Shown here in pieces: positions 33,275 through 41,794 of a DNA stretch of 64,000 nucleotides. The DNA is from JAXLRU01 sp046330935 (GTDB lineage: Bacteria > Actinomycetota > Actinomycetes > Actinomycetales > Kineosporiaceae), in the NCBI GenBank assembly GCA_046330935.1, contig JAXLRU010000005.1, positions 248,001-312,000 on the forward strand, read 5' to 3'. A program made the translations under genes and the position numbers. Below the pieces are notes generated by a model. The model saw only the letters and a program-made list of their open reading frames with translations. It was not told the origin of the DNA and ran no database searches. The number at the start of each line of letters is the position of its first letter. The stretch's first letter is position 1.

Positions 33275-34459
33275 ATGCGCGTCCTGGTCGCCCCCGACTG
33301 CTTCACCGGCACCCTCACCGCCGGGCAGGCCGCCGCCGCCATGGCCGACGGGTGGCACGACCACGCCCCGGCCGACGAGGTCGAGCAGGTGCCGCTGTCC
33401 GACGGCGGGCCGGGCTTCGTGGACGTCATGGCCGCGACCTCCCCGGGGCAGCGCCGCATCGTGACCGTCTGCGGTCCGCTGGGGGAGCCGGTGCCCGCCG
33501 AGGTGCTGCTCCTGCCCGGGCCCGACGGGCCCACCGCGGTCGTGGAGGCGGCACAGGCATGCGGCCTGCACCTGGTCCCCGCGGAACGGCGCGATCCCGC
33601 CCTCACCACGACGCGGGGCGTGGGCGACCTGCTGCTCGCCGCGCGCGAGGCGGGCGCGCGGCGGATCGTCGTCGGCCTGGGCGGGACCGCGACGAACGAC
33701 GCCGGGGCGGGGATGCTCGCCCGCCTGCTCGCCGCGGCAGCCCCGGAGCGGGGCGAGCCGTTCTGGGGTGGTGGGGGAGGGCGGCTGCTGGGCGTCGGCG
33801 CCGCCGATCTCGCCGGGCTGGAGACCTTGGCCGCGCACTGGCGCGGGATCCGGATCGTCGCCGCCGCGGACGTCGACGTCCCGCTGCTCGGCTTCCACGG
33901 GGCCAGCGCCGCGTTCGCGGCCCAGAAGGGGGCGAGCCCGGCGCAGGCGCAGCATCTGGAACGCTGCCTCGGCGATTTCGCCGCCGCCGCCGAGGCGGTG
34001 GGTGCCGGGCTCGACCCCCTGGCGCTGGACCGGGCCGCGCGCCGCTCCGCCGCGCCCCACGCCGGCGCGGGTGGCGGTCTCGGGTACGGCCTCATGCTGC
34101 TCGGAGGGCGGGCACAGTCCGGGGCCGCCTGGATCGTCGACGCCGTGGGCCTGACCGCGCGGGCCGCCGCGGCCGACCTCGTGCTCACCGGCGAGGGGTG
34201 CCTGGACTGGCAGTCGCTGCGCGGCAAGGTCGTGGCGGGCGTGGCCGCCGCCTGCCGCGAGCTGACCACCCCCGTGGTGGCCGTGGCGGGTCAGGTCGAC
34301 CTCGGGCGGCGGGAGGCGCAGGCCGCCGGCATCGAGGCGAGCTACGCCGTGGCGCGCACGGCGGCCGAGGTCGCGCAGTCGCTGGCCGACCCCGCGCCTC
34401 GGCTGCGCGCGACGGTGGCCAGGGTCGCGCGCACCTGGTCGCGGCCGGCCTCGGGCTGA
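33275..34459 (+). CDS. Glycerate kinase (GlxK/GarK type)
   Basis: 394-residue kinase of the GlxK family, phosphorylating D-glycerate to 2-phosphoglycerate. Motifs: VLVAPDCFTGTLTAGQAAAAM at the N-terminus, PLSDGGPGFVD, GLGGTATNDAGAGML, and LVLTGEGCLDWQSLRGK near the C-terminus. No glyoxylate genes are adjacent. The start is supported by a hexamer 6 nt upstream and by the family N-terminus. Confidence 0.94.
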   Translation: MRVLVAPDCFTGTLTAGQAAAAMADGWHDHAPADEVEQVPLSDGGPGFVDVMAATSPGQRRIVTVCGPLGEPVPAEVLLLPGPDGPTAVVEAAQACGLHLVPAERRDPALTTTRGVGDLLLAAREAGARRIVVGLGGTATNDAGAGMLARLLAAAAPERGEPFWGGGGGRLLGVGAADLAGLETLAAHWRGIRIVAAADVDVPLLGFHGASAAFAAQKGASPAQAQHLERCLGDFAAAAEAVGAGLDPLALDRAARRSAAPHAGAGGGLGYGLMLLGGRAQSGAAWIVDAVGLTARAAAADLVLTGEGCLDWQSLRGKVVAGVAAACRELTTPVVAVAGQVDLGRREAQAAGIEASYAVARTAAEVAQSLADPAPRLRATVARVARTWSRPASG

Positions 34460-34504
34460 GCGGCACGCCCCCCCGAGGCGATTCCGTGGGGCCTCGAGCT
34501 GACG

Positions 34505-34510
34505 TAGCCT
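34505..34510 (+). promoter_or_regulatory. Candidate -10 of erpA with a long 5' leader
   Basis: TAGCCT in the 224-bp gap before erpA. It predicts an untranslated leader of about 165 nt, in contrast to the leaderless neighbours. A CGAGGC...GCCTCG hairpin just upstream (about 34473-34495) may terminate the glycerate kinase transcript. Confidence 0.4.
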
Positions 34511-34683
34511 TGTCCCGACGGCCCCGACGTGGTGGTCAGCCGCGTGTCGCACCACCCGTGGCAGCGCCAGGAATTTTCCGGCGGCGCCTCACGCTGGGCA
34601 GCACGACCGCTCGTGACCGTGGCGTCGAGACGCTCGGCGGCGCAGACCGCCCGGCACCGCACCATCGACCTTCTGGAGTGCTC

Positions 34684-35043
34684 ATGACCGTGCAGGACGA
34701 CACGACCACCACCCACGCCCACGGCGTCGAGCTCACCGAGGTGGCGGCGACCAAGGTGAAGAACCTGCTCTCGCAGGAGGACCGCGACGACCTCCGCCTG
34801 CGGATCGCCGTCGAGCCCGGTGGCTGCTCCGGCCTGATCTACAACCTCTTCTTCGACGAGCGCTCCTTCGACGGCGACCTCGTGCGCGACTTCGGTGGGG
34901 TCGAGGTCGTCGTCGACAAGAAGAGCGCCCCCTACCTCGACGGCGCCGTCATCGACTTCGCCGACACCATCGAGAAGTCGGGCTTCACCATCGACAACCC
35001 CAACGCCGCGAACACCTGCGCCTGCGGGGACAGCTTCTCCTGA
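34684..35043 (+). CDS. erpA: A-type iron-sulfur carrier (ErpA/HesB family)
   Basis: 119-residue Fe-S insertion protein. The three cluster-binding cysteines are in EPGGCSGLIYN and NTCACGDSFS. A TGGAG site lies 5 nt before the ATG. It is monocistronic, closed by a 20-bp stem. It may feed LipA, NadA and the Rieske protein encoded in the window (inference). Confidence 0.95.
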   Translation: MTVQDDTTTTHAHGVELTEVAATKVKNLLSQEDRDDLRLRIAVEPGGCSGLIYNLFFDERSFDGDLVRDFGGVEVVVDKKSAPYLDGAVIDFADTIEKSGFTIDNPNAANTCACGDSFS

Positions 35044-35086
35044 TCGCACCCGGCGCCCGCCCTCGCGGCGCGCGCTCGAGCAGCAC

Positions 35087-35129
35087 CCGCGACGGCGGGC
35101 ACCGGTGGGACCGGTGCCCGCCGTCGCGG
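35087..35129 (+). terminator. erpA terminator, 20-bp perfect stem
   Basis: A 20-bp perfect inverted repeat around a GGG loop, among the strongest hairpins in the window. The -10 of the next gene starts 4 bp after it, so the -35 region of that promoter lies within the stem. Confidence 0.85.
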
Positions 35130-35132
35130 CGT

Positions 35133-35138
35133 TAGGGT
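35133..35138 (+). promoter_or_regulatory. -10 of leaderless PfkB kinase-aat transcript
   Basis: TAGGGT, 8 nt before GTG 35147. Confidence 0.5.
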
Positions 35139-35146
35139 GTGCCACC

Positions 35147-36133
35147 GTGCGTATCGCCGTGACCGGGTCCATCGCCACCGACCACCTGATGACCTTCGGG
35201 GGCCGGTTCTCCGACAGTCTCGTGCCCGACCAGTTGCAGAAGGTGGCGCTGTCGTTCCTCGTGGACGACCTGCAGATCCGCCGTGGCGGGGTGGGGGCGA
35301 ACATCGCCTTCGGCCTCGGCTGCCTCGGGCTGTCGCCGGTGCTCGTGGGCGCCGCCGGGGAGGACGTCGAGGACTACCGGCGCTGGCTGCTGGCCCACGG
35401 CGTCGACTGCAGCGGCGTCCGGATCAGCACCACTCGACACACCGCGCGCTTCGTCGTCACCACCGACCAGGTGCAGGCGCAGATCGCCTCGTTCTACCCA
35501 GGGGCCATGCAGGAGGCACGCGAGATCGACATCGCCGCTCTCGCCGCCGCGTCCGGGGGGTTCGACCTCGTCCTCGTCGGCGCCGACGACCCCGAGGCGA
35601 TGCGCCGGCACACGCGGGGCTGCCGTGACGCCGGCATCCCGTTCGCCGCCGACCCCTCCCAGCAGCTGGCCTGGGCCGACGGCGAGCTGATCCGCGACCT
35701 CGTCGAGGGCGCGGCCTACCTGTTCTCCAACGACTACGAGGCGGCGCTGATCACGCGCAAGACCGGCTGGTCGGCGGAGGAGGTGCTCGACCGGGTGGGC
35801 ACCCGGGTGGTCACGCACGGCGCCGACGGTGTCGTGATCAGCCGCCGGGGTGAGCCCGACGTGCGCGTGGGGGTGGTCCCCGCCCGCGAGGTGGTCGACC
35901 CGACCGGTGTCGGTGACGCCTTCCGCGCCGGGTTCCTCGCGGGGTTGGCCTGGAACGTGGGCCTGGAACGGGCGGCTCAGCTCGGCGCGCTGCTGGCGAC
36001 CGGCGTCCTGGAGACGACGGGCACCCAGGAGTACCGGATCGACGTCGAGGGCGCCGTCACCCGCCTCACGGAGGCATTCGGCGAGCAGCCGGCCCAGGAC
36101 CTGTCGGTGCACCTGCGCGCCCTGGCGCGCTGA
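35147..36133 (+). CDS. PfkB family carbohydrate/nucleoside kinase
   Basis: 328-residue ribokinase-fold kinase. Seen are the N-terminal GG-type signature RRGGVGANIAFGLGCLG and the ATP/anion-hole motif DPTGVGDAFRAGFLAG with the catalytic Asp. Homologues beside the cta genes in other actinobacteria are annotated as adenosine kinase-like, so adenosine is a plausible substrate, but the sequence does not decide it. It is followed 5 bp later by aat. Confidence 0.92.
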   Translation: MRIAVTGSIATDHLMTFGGRFSDSLVPDQLQKVALSFLVDDLQIRRGGVGANIAFGLGCLGLSPVLVGAAGEDVEDYRRWLLAHGVDCSGVRISTTRHTARFVVTTDQVQAQIASFYPGAMQEAREIDIAALAAASGGFDLVLVGADDPEAMRRHTRGCRDAGIPFAADPSQQLAWADGELIRDLVEGAAYLFSNDYEAALITRKTGWSAEEVLDRVGTRVVTHGADGVVISRRGEPDVRVGVVPAREVVDPTGVGDAFRAGFLAGLAWNVGLERAAQLGALLATGVLETTGTQEYRIDVEGAVTRLTEAFGEQPAQDLSVHLRALAR

Positions 36134-36138
36134 GGCCG

Positions 36139-36837
36139 ATGCCGATGCCGGGCCCGCTGACCTCCGAGTACGAGTTCGATCCCGGCGCCGCCCGGCCCGG
36201 TCACGATCTGGTGGCCGTGGGCGCCGACCTCGCCCCCGGGACGCTGCTCGCCGCCTACGCGCGCGGCATGTTCCCGATGGGCCTGGGTCGCCACGGTCGC
36301 GGCGCCCTCGGCTGGTGGTGCCCCGACCCGCGCGGCGTCCTGCCCCTGGAGGGGCTGAAGGTGTCGCGGAGCCTGCGCCGCGCCGTCGTGGGGTTCGAGG
36401 TGCGGATCGACACCGCCTTCGACGAGGTGGTGCAGGGGTGCGCCGACCCGTCGCGACCGGGGCGCTGGATCACCTCCCGCGTCGCCCGGGCCTACGCGTC
36501 CCTGCACGAGCTCGGTTGGGCGCACTCGGTGGAGTGCTGGCGCGACGGCCGGCTCGTCGGCGGCCTTTACGGGGTGTCGATCAACGGGCTGTTCGCGGGG
36601 GAGTCGATGTTCCACCGCGAGCGCGACGCCTCGAAGGTGGCCCTCGTCGCGCTCGTGGACGTCCTCGCCGGCGCGGCGGGCGACCCCGCGCGACGCCTGC
36701 TCGACGTCCAGTGGCGCACCGACCACCTCGCCACCCTCGGCGTGGTCGCGATCCCGCGCGAGGAGTACCTGCGACGGCTCGACGTCGCCCTCGACGAGCC
36801 TCCGGTCAGCTGGCCGGCGCGGTGGCGGCCGTCCTGA
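36139..36837 (+). CDS. aat: Leucyl/phenylalanyl-tRNA-protein transferase
   Basis: 232-residue enzyme adding Leu or Phe from tRNA to N-terminal Arg/Lys of proteins, marking them for ClpS/ClpAP-type degradation. Family motifs: AAYARGMFPMG, WWCPDPRGVLPL, GRWITSRVARAYASLHELGWAHSVE and GLFAGESMFHRERDASKVAL. It is co-transcribed with the PfkB kinase. Its last 32 bp overlap the end of the convergent TusA-like gene. Confidence 0.95.
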   Translation: MPMPGPLTSEYEFDPGAARPGHDLVAVGADLAPGTLLAAYARGMFPMGLGRHGRGALGWWCPDPRGVLPLEGLKVSRSLRRAVVGFEVRIDTAFDEVVQGCADPSRPGRWITSRVARAYASLHELGWAHSVECWRDGRLVGGLYGVSINGLFAGESMFHRERDASKVALVALVDVLAGAAGDPARRLLDVQWRTDHLATLGVVAIPREEYLRRLDVALDEPPVSWPARWRPS

Positions 36838-37054
36838 CCTCGCTGCGCAGGTGGCCCTCGTCGTGCACCTGCGCCACCAGCGTGTGACCGCGCATCCGGC
36901 ACCACGCCGCGACGTCGACCTCGGCCGCCGGGTCGTCGCTGAGCAGGTGGACGACCCGGTCGGGCCCCAGGACGCGCGCAGCCGCGGCGAGGCGGACGAC
37001 GGGCAGCGGGCAGCGCAGGCCCCGCGCGTCGACGACGTGCGCCTCCGCCGTCAC
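36806..37054 (-). CDS. TusA-like sulfurtransferase
   Basis: 82-residue TusA/SirA-like protein with the signature RGLRCPLPVVRLA, where the Cys normally carries persulfide sulfur for thiolation reactions. GTG 37054 overlaps the stop of the NifS-like gene as GTGA. In some actinobacteria the two are recalled as one fused polypeptide; here they are separate. The 3' end overlaps aat on the other strand. Confidence 0.88.
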   Translation of the reverse strand: MTAEAHVVDARGLRCPLPVVRLAAAARVLGPDRVVHLLSDDPAAEVDVAAWCRMRGHTLVAQVHDEGHLRSEVRTAATAPAS

Positions 37055-38205
37055 AGGCCCAGCACCCCCAGGCGTTCGCGCACCCGCGCCACCGCCGGCG
37101 CGAGCACGGAAGAGAACCTGTCCACGTCCTCCTCGGTGACCCCCTGGTGCAGCCCCATCCGCACGTTGCCGTGGGTGAGCACCTGCATGGCCGCGAGCAC
37201 GTGGCTCGGGCGCAGCGACGAGGAGGTGCAGGCCGAGCCGGAACCGACGGCGAACCCGAGGGTGTCCAGCTCCTCCACGAGCACCTCGCCGTCGACGTAG
37301 AGGCAGGAGAAGGTCAGCACGTGGGGGAGGCGGTCCACGGCGTCGCCGACCACCTCGGTGTCCGGGACGGCGGCCGCGGCCGAGCGGATCCGCTCGACCA
37401 GCGGTCGCAGGCGCGCGTCGCGGTCCTTCAGCTCCGCGGTCGCCCGCTGCAGCGTGACGGCCGCAGCGAGCACGGCGGGCAGGCTGACCTCGCCCGGCCC
37501 GCGCTCGACGCCGTCGTGCTCCGGCCCGGTGCGCACCCACCGGATGCCGCGGCGCAGCACCAGCAGCCCCACCCCGGGCACGGATCCCCAGGAACGGGCG
37601 TCGCCGGTGAGCAGGTCCCCGTGCTCCGGGGGAGGTTCGTGGCCGATGCCGGCGGCCGCGTCGACGAGCAAGGGGACGCCGTGGGCGCGGCACACCTCCG
37701 CGACGGCGGCGAGCGGCTGGCGGGTGCCGACCTCCCCGTTGGCCGACTGCACGCACGCGAGCGAGGCGCCGGGCCGGCGGCGCAGCGCCTCCTCCAGCGC
37801 CTGCGGCACCACGGCCCCCCGCCGGTCGACCTCCACCGCCGTGCCGCCCTGCGGGGTGAGCGCCGCGGCGGCGATCACCGCATCGGTCTCGACGGCGGAG
37901 TGCACGACCGTGCCCGGGTGCAGGGATGCGGCCGCCACGCCGGTGACGGCCGCGGTGACGGCCTCGCGGTGCGACGTGGTGAAGAGCACTTCGTCGGCGT
38001 GGACCGCCAGGCACTGCGCGACGGCCTCACGGGCGGCGTCGAGCACCAGCCGGGCCCTGCGCCCCTCGTGGTGCAGCCGGCGAGGGTCGGCCCACCCGTC
38101 CTCGAGGGCGGCCAGGTAGGCGCTGACCGCCTCGGGCCGCACCGGCGCCACCGCCCCGGCGTCGAGGTACACCCTGGTCGTGGCGTTCGGGGGGGCGCTG
38201 CTCAC
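37051..38205 (-). CDS. Class V aminotransferase / cysteine desulfurase-like protein lacking the PLP lysine
   Basis: 384-residue NifS/IscS-like fold: VYLDAGAVAPVRPE, CVQSANGEVGTRQPL, VPLLVDAAAGIG, and the C-terminal SGSACTSSSLRPSHVL carrying the Cys loop typical of desulfurases. The Schiff-base segment, SAHKWGGP-like in relatives, reads GDARSWGSVPGVG, so His-Lys is replaced by Arg-Ser and PLP cannot bind covalently. GTG 38205 has TAGTGT 7 nt upstream (leaderless). It is coupled to a TusA-like gene. It may be a non-PLP sulfur carrier or a partner of another desulfurase (inference). Confidence 0.85.
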   Translation of the reverse strand: MSSAPPNATTRVYLDAGAVAPVRPEAVSAYLAALEDGWADPRRLHHEGRRARLVLDAAREAVAQCLAVHADEVLFTTSHREAVTAAVTGVAAASLHPGTVVHSAVETDAVIAAAALTPQGGTAVEVDRRGAVVPQALEEALRRRPGASLACVQSANGEVGTRQPLAAVAEVCRAHGVPLLVDAAAGIGHEPPPEHGDLLTGDARSWGSVPGVGLLVLRRGIRWVRTGPEHDGVERGPGEVSLPAVLAAAVTLQRATAELKDRDARLRPLVERIRSAAAAVPDTEVVGDAVDRLPHVLTFSCLYVDGEVLVEELDTLGFAVGSGSACTSSSLRPSHVLAAMQVLTHGNVRMGLHQGVTEEDVDRFSSVLAPAVARVRERLGVLGL

Positions 38206-38212
38206 GCCCCCG

Positions 38213-38218
38213 ACACTA
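38213..38218 (-). promoter_or_regulatory. -10 of leaderless NifS-like gene
   Basis: TAGTGT on the minus strand, 7 nt before GTG 38205. Confidence 0.55.
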
Positions 38219-38347
38219 GCCGCCGGCCTCCGGCGCGAGGGGCCGCCCGTCGCGGGAGGGGACGACCGGTGGGCGACGCGGCCACGGCGCCCGGCGGGCC
38301 TGCGACGCGGCGCCCGTGTCCGGTGAGGAGAGGCTATCCACGAGGCG

Positions 38348-38353
38348 GTAGCC
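38348..38353 (+). promoter_or_regulatory. Candidate -10 of the ctaCDF operon
   Basis: TAGCCT in the 290-bp divergent gap before ctaC, preceded by a second AT-containing hexamer TATCCA near 38334. It predicts a leader of about 140 nt. The rest of the gap holds no supportable gene. Confidence 0.35.
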
Positions 38354-38495
38354 TTCACGTGCGAGATCGGGGCGACCACGACGAGCACGATCCCGGCGCC
38401 TTCGGTGACGGAGCGTCCGCCGGGTTGCGGCGGGGGTCGTCCCGTGTCGGACTCGAGTCATTGGCCAGGGCCCGATCAGTTCCTCGGGCGAGACC

Positions 38496-39434
38496 GTGGG
38501 AAGGTCATTCTTGCGTTCGCACCAGGTGAGACGCGCCGAGCGCGTGCCCGCCGCGGCAGGCCCCCGCAGGGTCGTCGCGGCGCTGGCCGCCCTGTCGACG
38601 GTTCTGCTCGTGTCGGGTTGCGGTGGCTCGGTGAAGACCGGGTGGCTGCCCTCCACCAGGGACACCACGGACAAGACCCGCCGGATCATCGACCTGTGGA
38701 ACGGGTCGTGGATCGCGGCGCTCGCCGTGGGGGTGCTGGTCTGGGGGCTGATGCTCTGGTGCGTCGTGGCCTACCGCCGCCGCCGCGAGGAGACCGGCCT
38801 GCCGGCTCAGGTCCGCTACCACCTCCCGTTGGAGATCCTCTACACGGTCGTGCCGCTGATGATGATCGCGGTGCTCTTCTTCTACACGACCCGTGACATG
38901 GAGGCGCTGGCCTCCACGGAGACCAAGCCCGACGTCACCGTCCAGGTGGTCGCCAAGCAGTGGGCGTGGGACTTCAACTACGTGAACGAAGGCGTCTACG
39001 AGGTCGGCGTCCAGGGCCAGCTGAACGGCGAGCGCGGCGTCGAGGCGCAGCTGCCCACGCTGTACCTGCCGGTGAACAAGGTCGTGCGCTTCGACATCAC
39101 CGCCCGCGACGTCAACCACTCCTTCTGGATCCCCGCGTTCCTCTACAAGATGGACGCGATCCCCGGGCTGACGAACACCTTCCAGGTGACCCCCAAGCGT
39201 GAGGGCGTCTACAAGGGCAAGTGCGCCGAGCTGTGCGGTGAGTACCACTCCGAGATGCTGTTCAACGTGGCCGTCGTCAGCGAGGACGAGTACGAGCGTC
39301 AGATCGCGGCCCTGAAGGACAAGGGGCAGACGGGCCGGCTCGGCCCCGAGCTCGGCCGCGACGGGCAGCTCGTCGACGACACCGTGAAGAACGGCAGCTC
39401 CACGAACGACACCAGCGCGGGAGGCGACGACTGA
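38496..39434 (+). CDS. ctaC: Cytochrome c oxidase subunit II
   Basis: 312-residue aa3 oxidase subunit II. A lipobox VSGC gives a lipid-anchored mature N-terminus, then two membrane helices (about 72-95 and 112-132) and a cupredoxin domain with the CuA site CAELCGEYHSEM. GTG 38496 is one start; TTG 38511, preceded by GGGAAGG at good spacing, is an equally good alternative (MRSHQVRR). It is the first gene of ctaC-ctaD-ctaF. Confidence 0.96.
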   Translation: MGRSFLRSHQVRRAERVPAAAGPRRVVAALAALSTVLLVSGCGGSVKTGWLPSTRDTTDKTRRIIDLWNGSWIAALAVGVLVWGLMLWCVVAYRRRREETGLPAQVRYHLPLEILYTVVPLMMIAVLFFYTTRDMEALASTETKPDVTVQVVAKQWAWDFNYVNEGVYEVGVQGQLNGERGVEAQLPTLYLPVNKVVRFDITARDVNHSFWIPAFLYKMDAIPGLTNTFQVTPKREGVYKGKCAELCGEYHSEMLFNVAVVSEDEYERQIAALKDKGQTGRLGPELGRDGQLVDDTVKNGSSTNDTSAGGDD

Positions 39435-41149
39435 TGGCGACCGGAAGCCAGGGTCCCCAGCTGCAGCAGACGCCGGCACCGCGGGCGCGCAAGGGCGCGA
39501 CGGTCGCCAAGTGGCTGAGCAGCACCGACCACAAGGTGATCGGCAACCTCTACCTGATCACCAGTGTCATCTTCTTCATCCTCGCCGGGGTCATGGCTCT
39601 GGCGATCCGGGCCGAGCTGTACGCGCCCGGCCTGCAGATCGTGCAGAACAAGGAGCAGTACAACCAGCTGTTCACCATGCACGGCACGATCATGCTGCTG
39701 CTGTTCGCGACCCCGCTGTTCGCGGGCTTCGCCAACGCGATCATGCCGCTGCAGATCGGCGCGCCCGACGTCGCGTTCCCGCGCATGAACATGCTGTCCT
39801 ACTGGCTGTACCTGTTCGGCGGGCTCATCGCCGCCGCGGGCTTCTTCACCCCCCAGGGGGCGGCGTCCTTCGGCTGGTTCGCCTACGCGCCGCTGTCGAA
39901 CTCCACGTACTCGCCCGGCCTGGGCGGTGACCTGTGGGTGTTCGGTCTGGCGATGGGTGGTCTGGGCACGATCCTCGGCGCGGTCAACTTCATCACCACG
40001 ATCGTCTGCATGCGCGCCCCCGGCATGACGATGTTCCGCATGCCGATCTTCACCTGGAACGTCCTCATCACCAGCGTCCTGGTCCTGATGGCGTTCCCCC
40101 CGCTCGCCGCCGCGCTCATGGCCCTGGGCGCCGACCGCAAGCTGGGGGCCCAGGTCTTCGAGCCGGCCAACGGCGGACCGATCCTGTGGCAGCACCTGTT
40201 CTGGTTCTTCGGTCACCCCGAGGTGTACATCCTCGCGCTGCCGTTCTTCGGCGTCGTGTCCGAGATCCTGCCCGTGTTCAGCCGCAAGCCGATCTTCGGC
40301 TACAAGGGCCTGATCTTCGCCACCATCTCCATCGCCGGACTGTCGGTGGCGGTGTGGGCGCACCACATGTACCCGACCGGTCAGGTCGCGCTGCCGTTCT
40401 TCTCGTTCATGACGATGCTCATCGCGGTCCCCACCGGGGTGAAGTTCTTCAACTGGGTCGGGACGATGTGGCGGGGCTCGCTCACCTTCGAGAGCCCGAT
40501 GCTGTGGTCGCTGGGCTTCCTCACGACCTTCCTCTTCGGTGGCCTCACGGGGATCATCCTCGCGTCGCCGGCGATGGACATCCACCTGTCCGACAGCTAC
40601 TTCGTGGTGGCGCACTTCCACTACGTGATCTTCGGGACCGTCGTGTTCGCCATGTACGCCGGCTTCTACTTCTGGTGGCCCAAGTTCACCGGGAAGATGC
40701 TCGACGAGACCCTGGCGAAGTGGCACTTCTGGCTCACGTTCATCGGGTTCCACACCACCTTCCTCATCCAGCACTGGCTGGGTGTGGAGGGCATGCCCCG
40801 CCGGTACGCCGACTACCTGCCCGAGGACGGCTTCACCCTCGAGAACCAGATCTCGACGGCGGGGGCGTTCATCCTGGCGGTCTCGATGCTGCCGTTCCTG
40901 TGGAACGTCTACATCACGGCGAAGCGCGCGCCCAGGGTCACGGTGGACGACCCGTGGGGCTACGCCAACTCCCTCGAGTGGGCCACCTCGTGCCCGCCGC
41001 CTCGGCACAACTTCACGTCGTTGCCGCGGATCCGGTCGGAGCGTCCTGCATTCGACCTGCACCACCCCGAGGTGAGCGCCGTCGACACGGCGACCCCCGA
41101 CAAGACGGTCCTGGACGAGCTGCTCGGCGAGCCCGAGCTGAACCGGTGA
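39434..41149 (+). CDS. ctaD: Cytochrome c oxidase subunit I
   Basis: 571-residue catalytic subunit with 12 membrane helices, heme a, heme a3 and CuB. Visible ligands: HGTIMLLLF (heme a His), WFFGHPEVYILALPFFG (CuB His and its cross-linked Tyr), WAHHMY (CuB His pair) and VAHFHYVIFG (heme ligands). ATG overlaps the ctaC stop by one base. Confidence 0.98.
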   Translation: MATGSQGPQLQQTPAPRARKGATVAKWLSSTDHKVIGNLYLITSVIFFILAGVMALAIRAELYAPGLQIVQNKEQYNQLFTMHGTIMLLLFATPLFAGFANAIMPLQIGAPDVAFPRMNMLSYWLYLFGGLIAAAGFFTPQGAASFGWFAYAPLSNSTYSPGLGGDLWVFGLAMGGLGTILGAVNFITTIVCMRAPGMTMFRMPIFTWNVLITSVLVLMAFPPLAAALMALGADRKLGAQVFEPANGGPILWQHLFWFFGHPEVYILALPFFGVVSEILPVFSRKPIFGYKGLIFATISIAGLSVAVWAHHMYPTGQVALPFFSFMTMLIAVPTGVKFFNWVGTMWRGSLTFESPMLWSLGFLTTFLFGGLTGIILASPAMDIHLSDSYFVVAHFHYVIFGTVVFAMYAGFYFWWPKFTGKMLDETLAKWHFWLTFIGFHTTFLIQHWLGVEGMPRRYADYLPEDGFTLENQISTAGAFILAVSMLPFLWNVYITAKRAPRVTVDDPWGYANSLEWATSCPPPRHNFTSLPRIRSERPAFDLHHPEVSAVDTATPDKTVLDELLGEPELNR

Positions 41150-41159
41150 GGCGGACGGC

Positions 41160-41570
41160 GTGAAGGTCGAGACCTGGATCTTCTCCTCGGGAGTGTTCTT
41201 CTTCACCCCCATCGGCATCATCTACGGCCTGGTCACCAGCTGGGACGAGCCCGTCGGCACCACGGCGATCCTGCTCACCGCGGGGCTGTCCCTGATGATC
41301 GGCGGCTACCTGTGGGTGCTCAGCCGCCGCATCCCCGCCGACCAGCCGCGACCCGAGGACAACCCCGACGCGGTGATCGCCGAGGGCGCGGGGGAGCTGG
41401 GCACGTTCGCCCCCTACTCGTGGTGGCCGCTGTGGGTCGCCCTGGCGACGTCGTCGGTGTTCCTCGGCCTGGCCGTCGGCTGGTGGATGGTCATCATCGG
41501 CGTGCCGTTCGTGCTGCTCGCCGTGATCGGCTGGGTCTTCGAGTTCTCCCGGGGGACGCACGCGCACTGA
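41160..41570 (+). CDS. ctaF: Actinobacterial cytochrome c oxidase subunit IV
   Basis: 136-residue membrane protein with four helices and the start MKVETWIFSSGVFFFTPIGIIYG, typical of actinobacterial subunit IV (CtaF). It follows ctaD by 10 bp. It is closed by a terminator with a T-rich tail. Confidence 0.93.
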   Translation: MKVETWIFSSGVFFFTPIGIIYGLVTSWDEPVGTTAILLTAGLSLMIGGYLWVLSRRIPADQPRPEDNPDAVIAEGAGELGTFAPYSWWPLWVALATSSVFLGLAVGWWMVIIGVPFVLLAVIGWVFEFSRGTHAH

Positions 41571-41589
41571 TCCGCTGCTCGCGGAGTGG

Positions 41590-41622
41590 GAAGGGGCTGC
41601 CGCGCTGCGGCGGCCCCTTTCT
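41590..41622 (+). terminator. Terminator of ctaCDF
   Basis: AAGGGGCTGCCGC / GCGGCGGCCCCTTT stem followed by TTTCTCCTT, the most canonical Rho-independent terminator in the window. Confidence 0.8.
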
Positions 41623-41696
41623 CCTTGCTGGCGGCAGGCGGCGCTCGTCACGGGGGACACGTCGCGGTCTCGGCGCGGGTGGTGCGTCGCATGTTG

Positions 41697-41735
41697 GTAA
41701 CGATTACGGAACGGGGCCAACCGTGCCGATATCGT
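41697..41735 (+). promoter_or_regulatory. Promoter region of the L,D-transpeptidase with an 11-bp palindrome
   Basis: GTAACGATTAC at 41697-41707 is a near-perfect palindrome about 23 bp upstream of TATCGT (41730-41735), a candidate -10. It stands out in very GC-rich DNA and may be an operator. A regulator was not identified; MtrA-type sites of actinobacteria also contain GTAAC, but the match is incomplete. Confidence 0.4.
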
Positions 41736-41794
41736 CAGGCGTCCCTTTCGGGGTGACACTGGTGGTGTCGAGGGCATGAGCAGCTGGAGGACCG

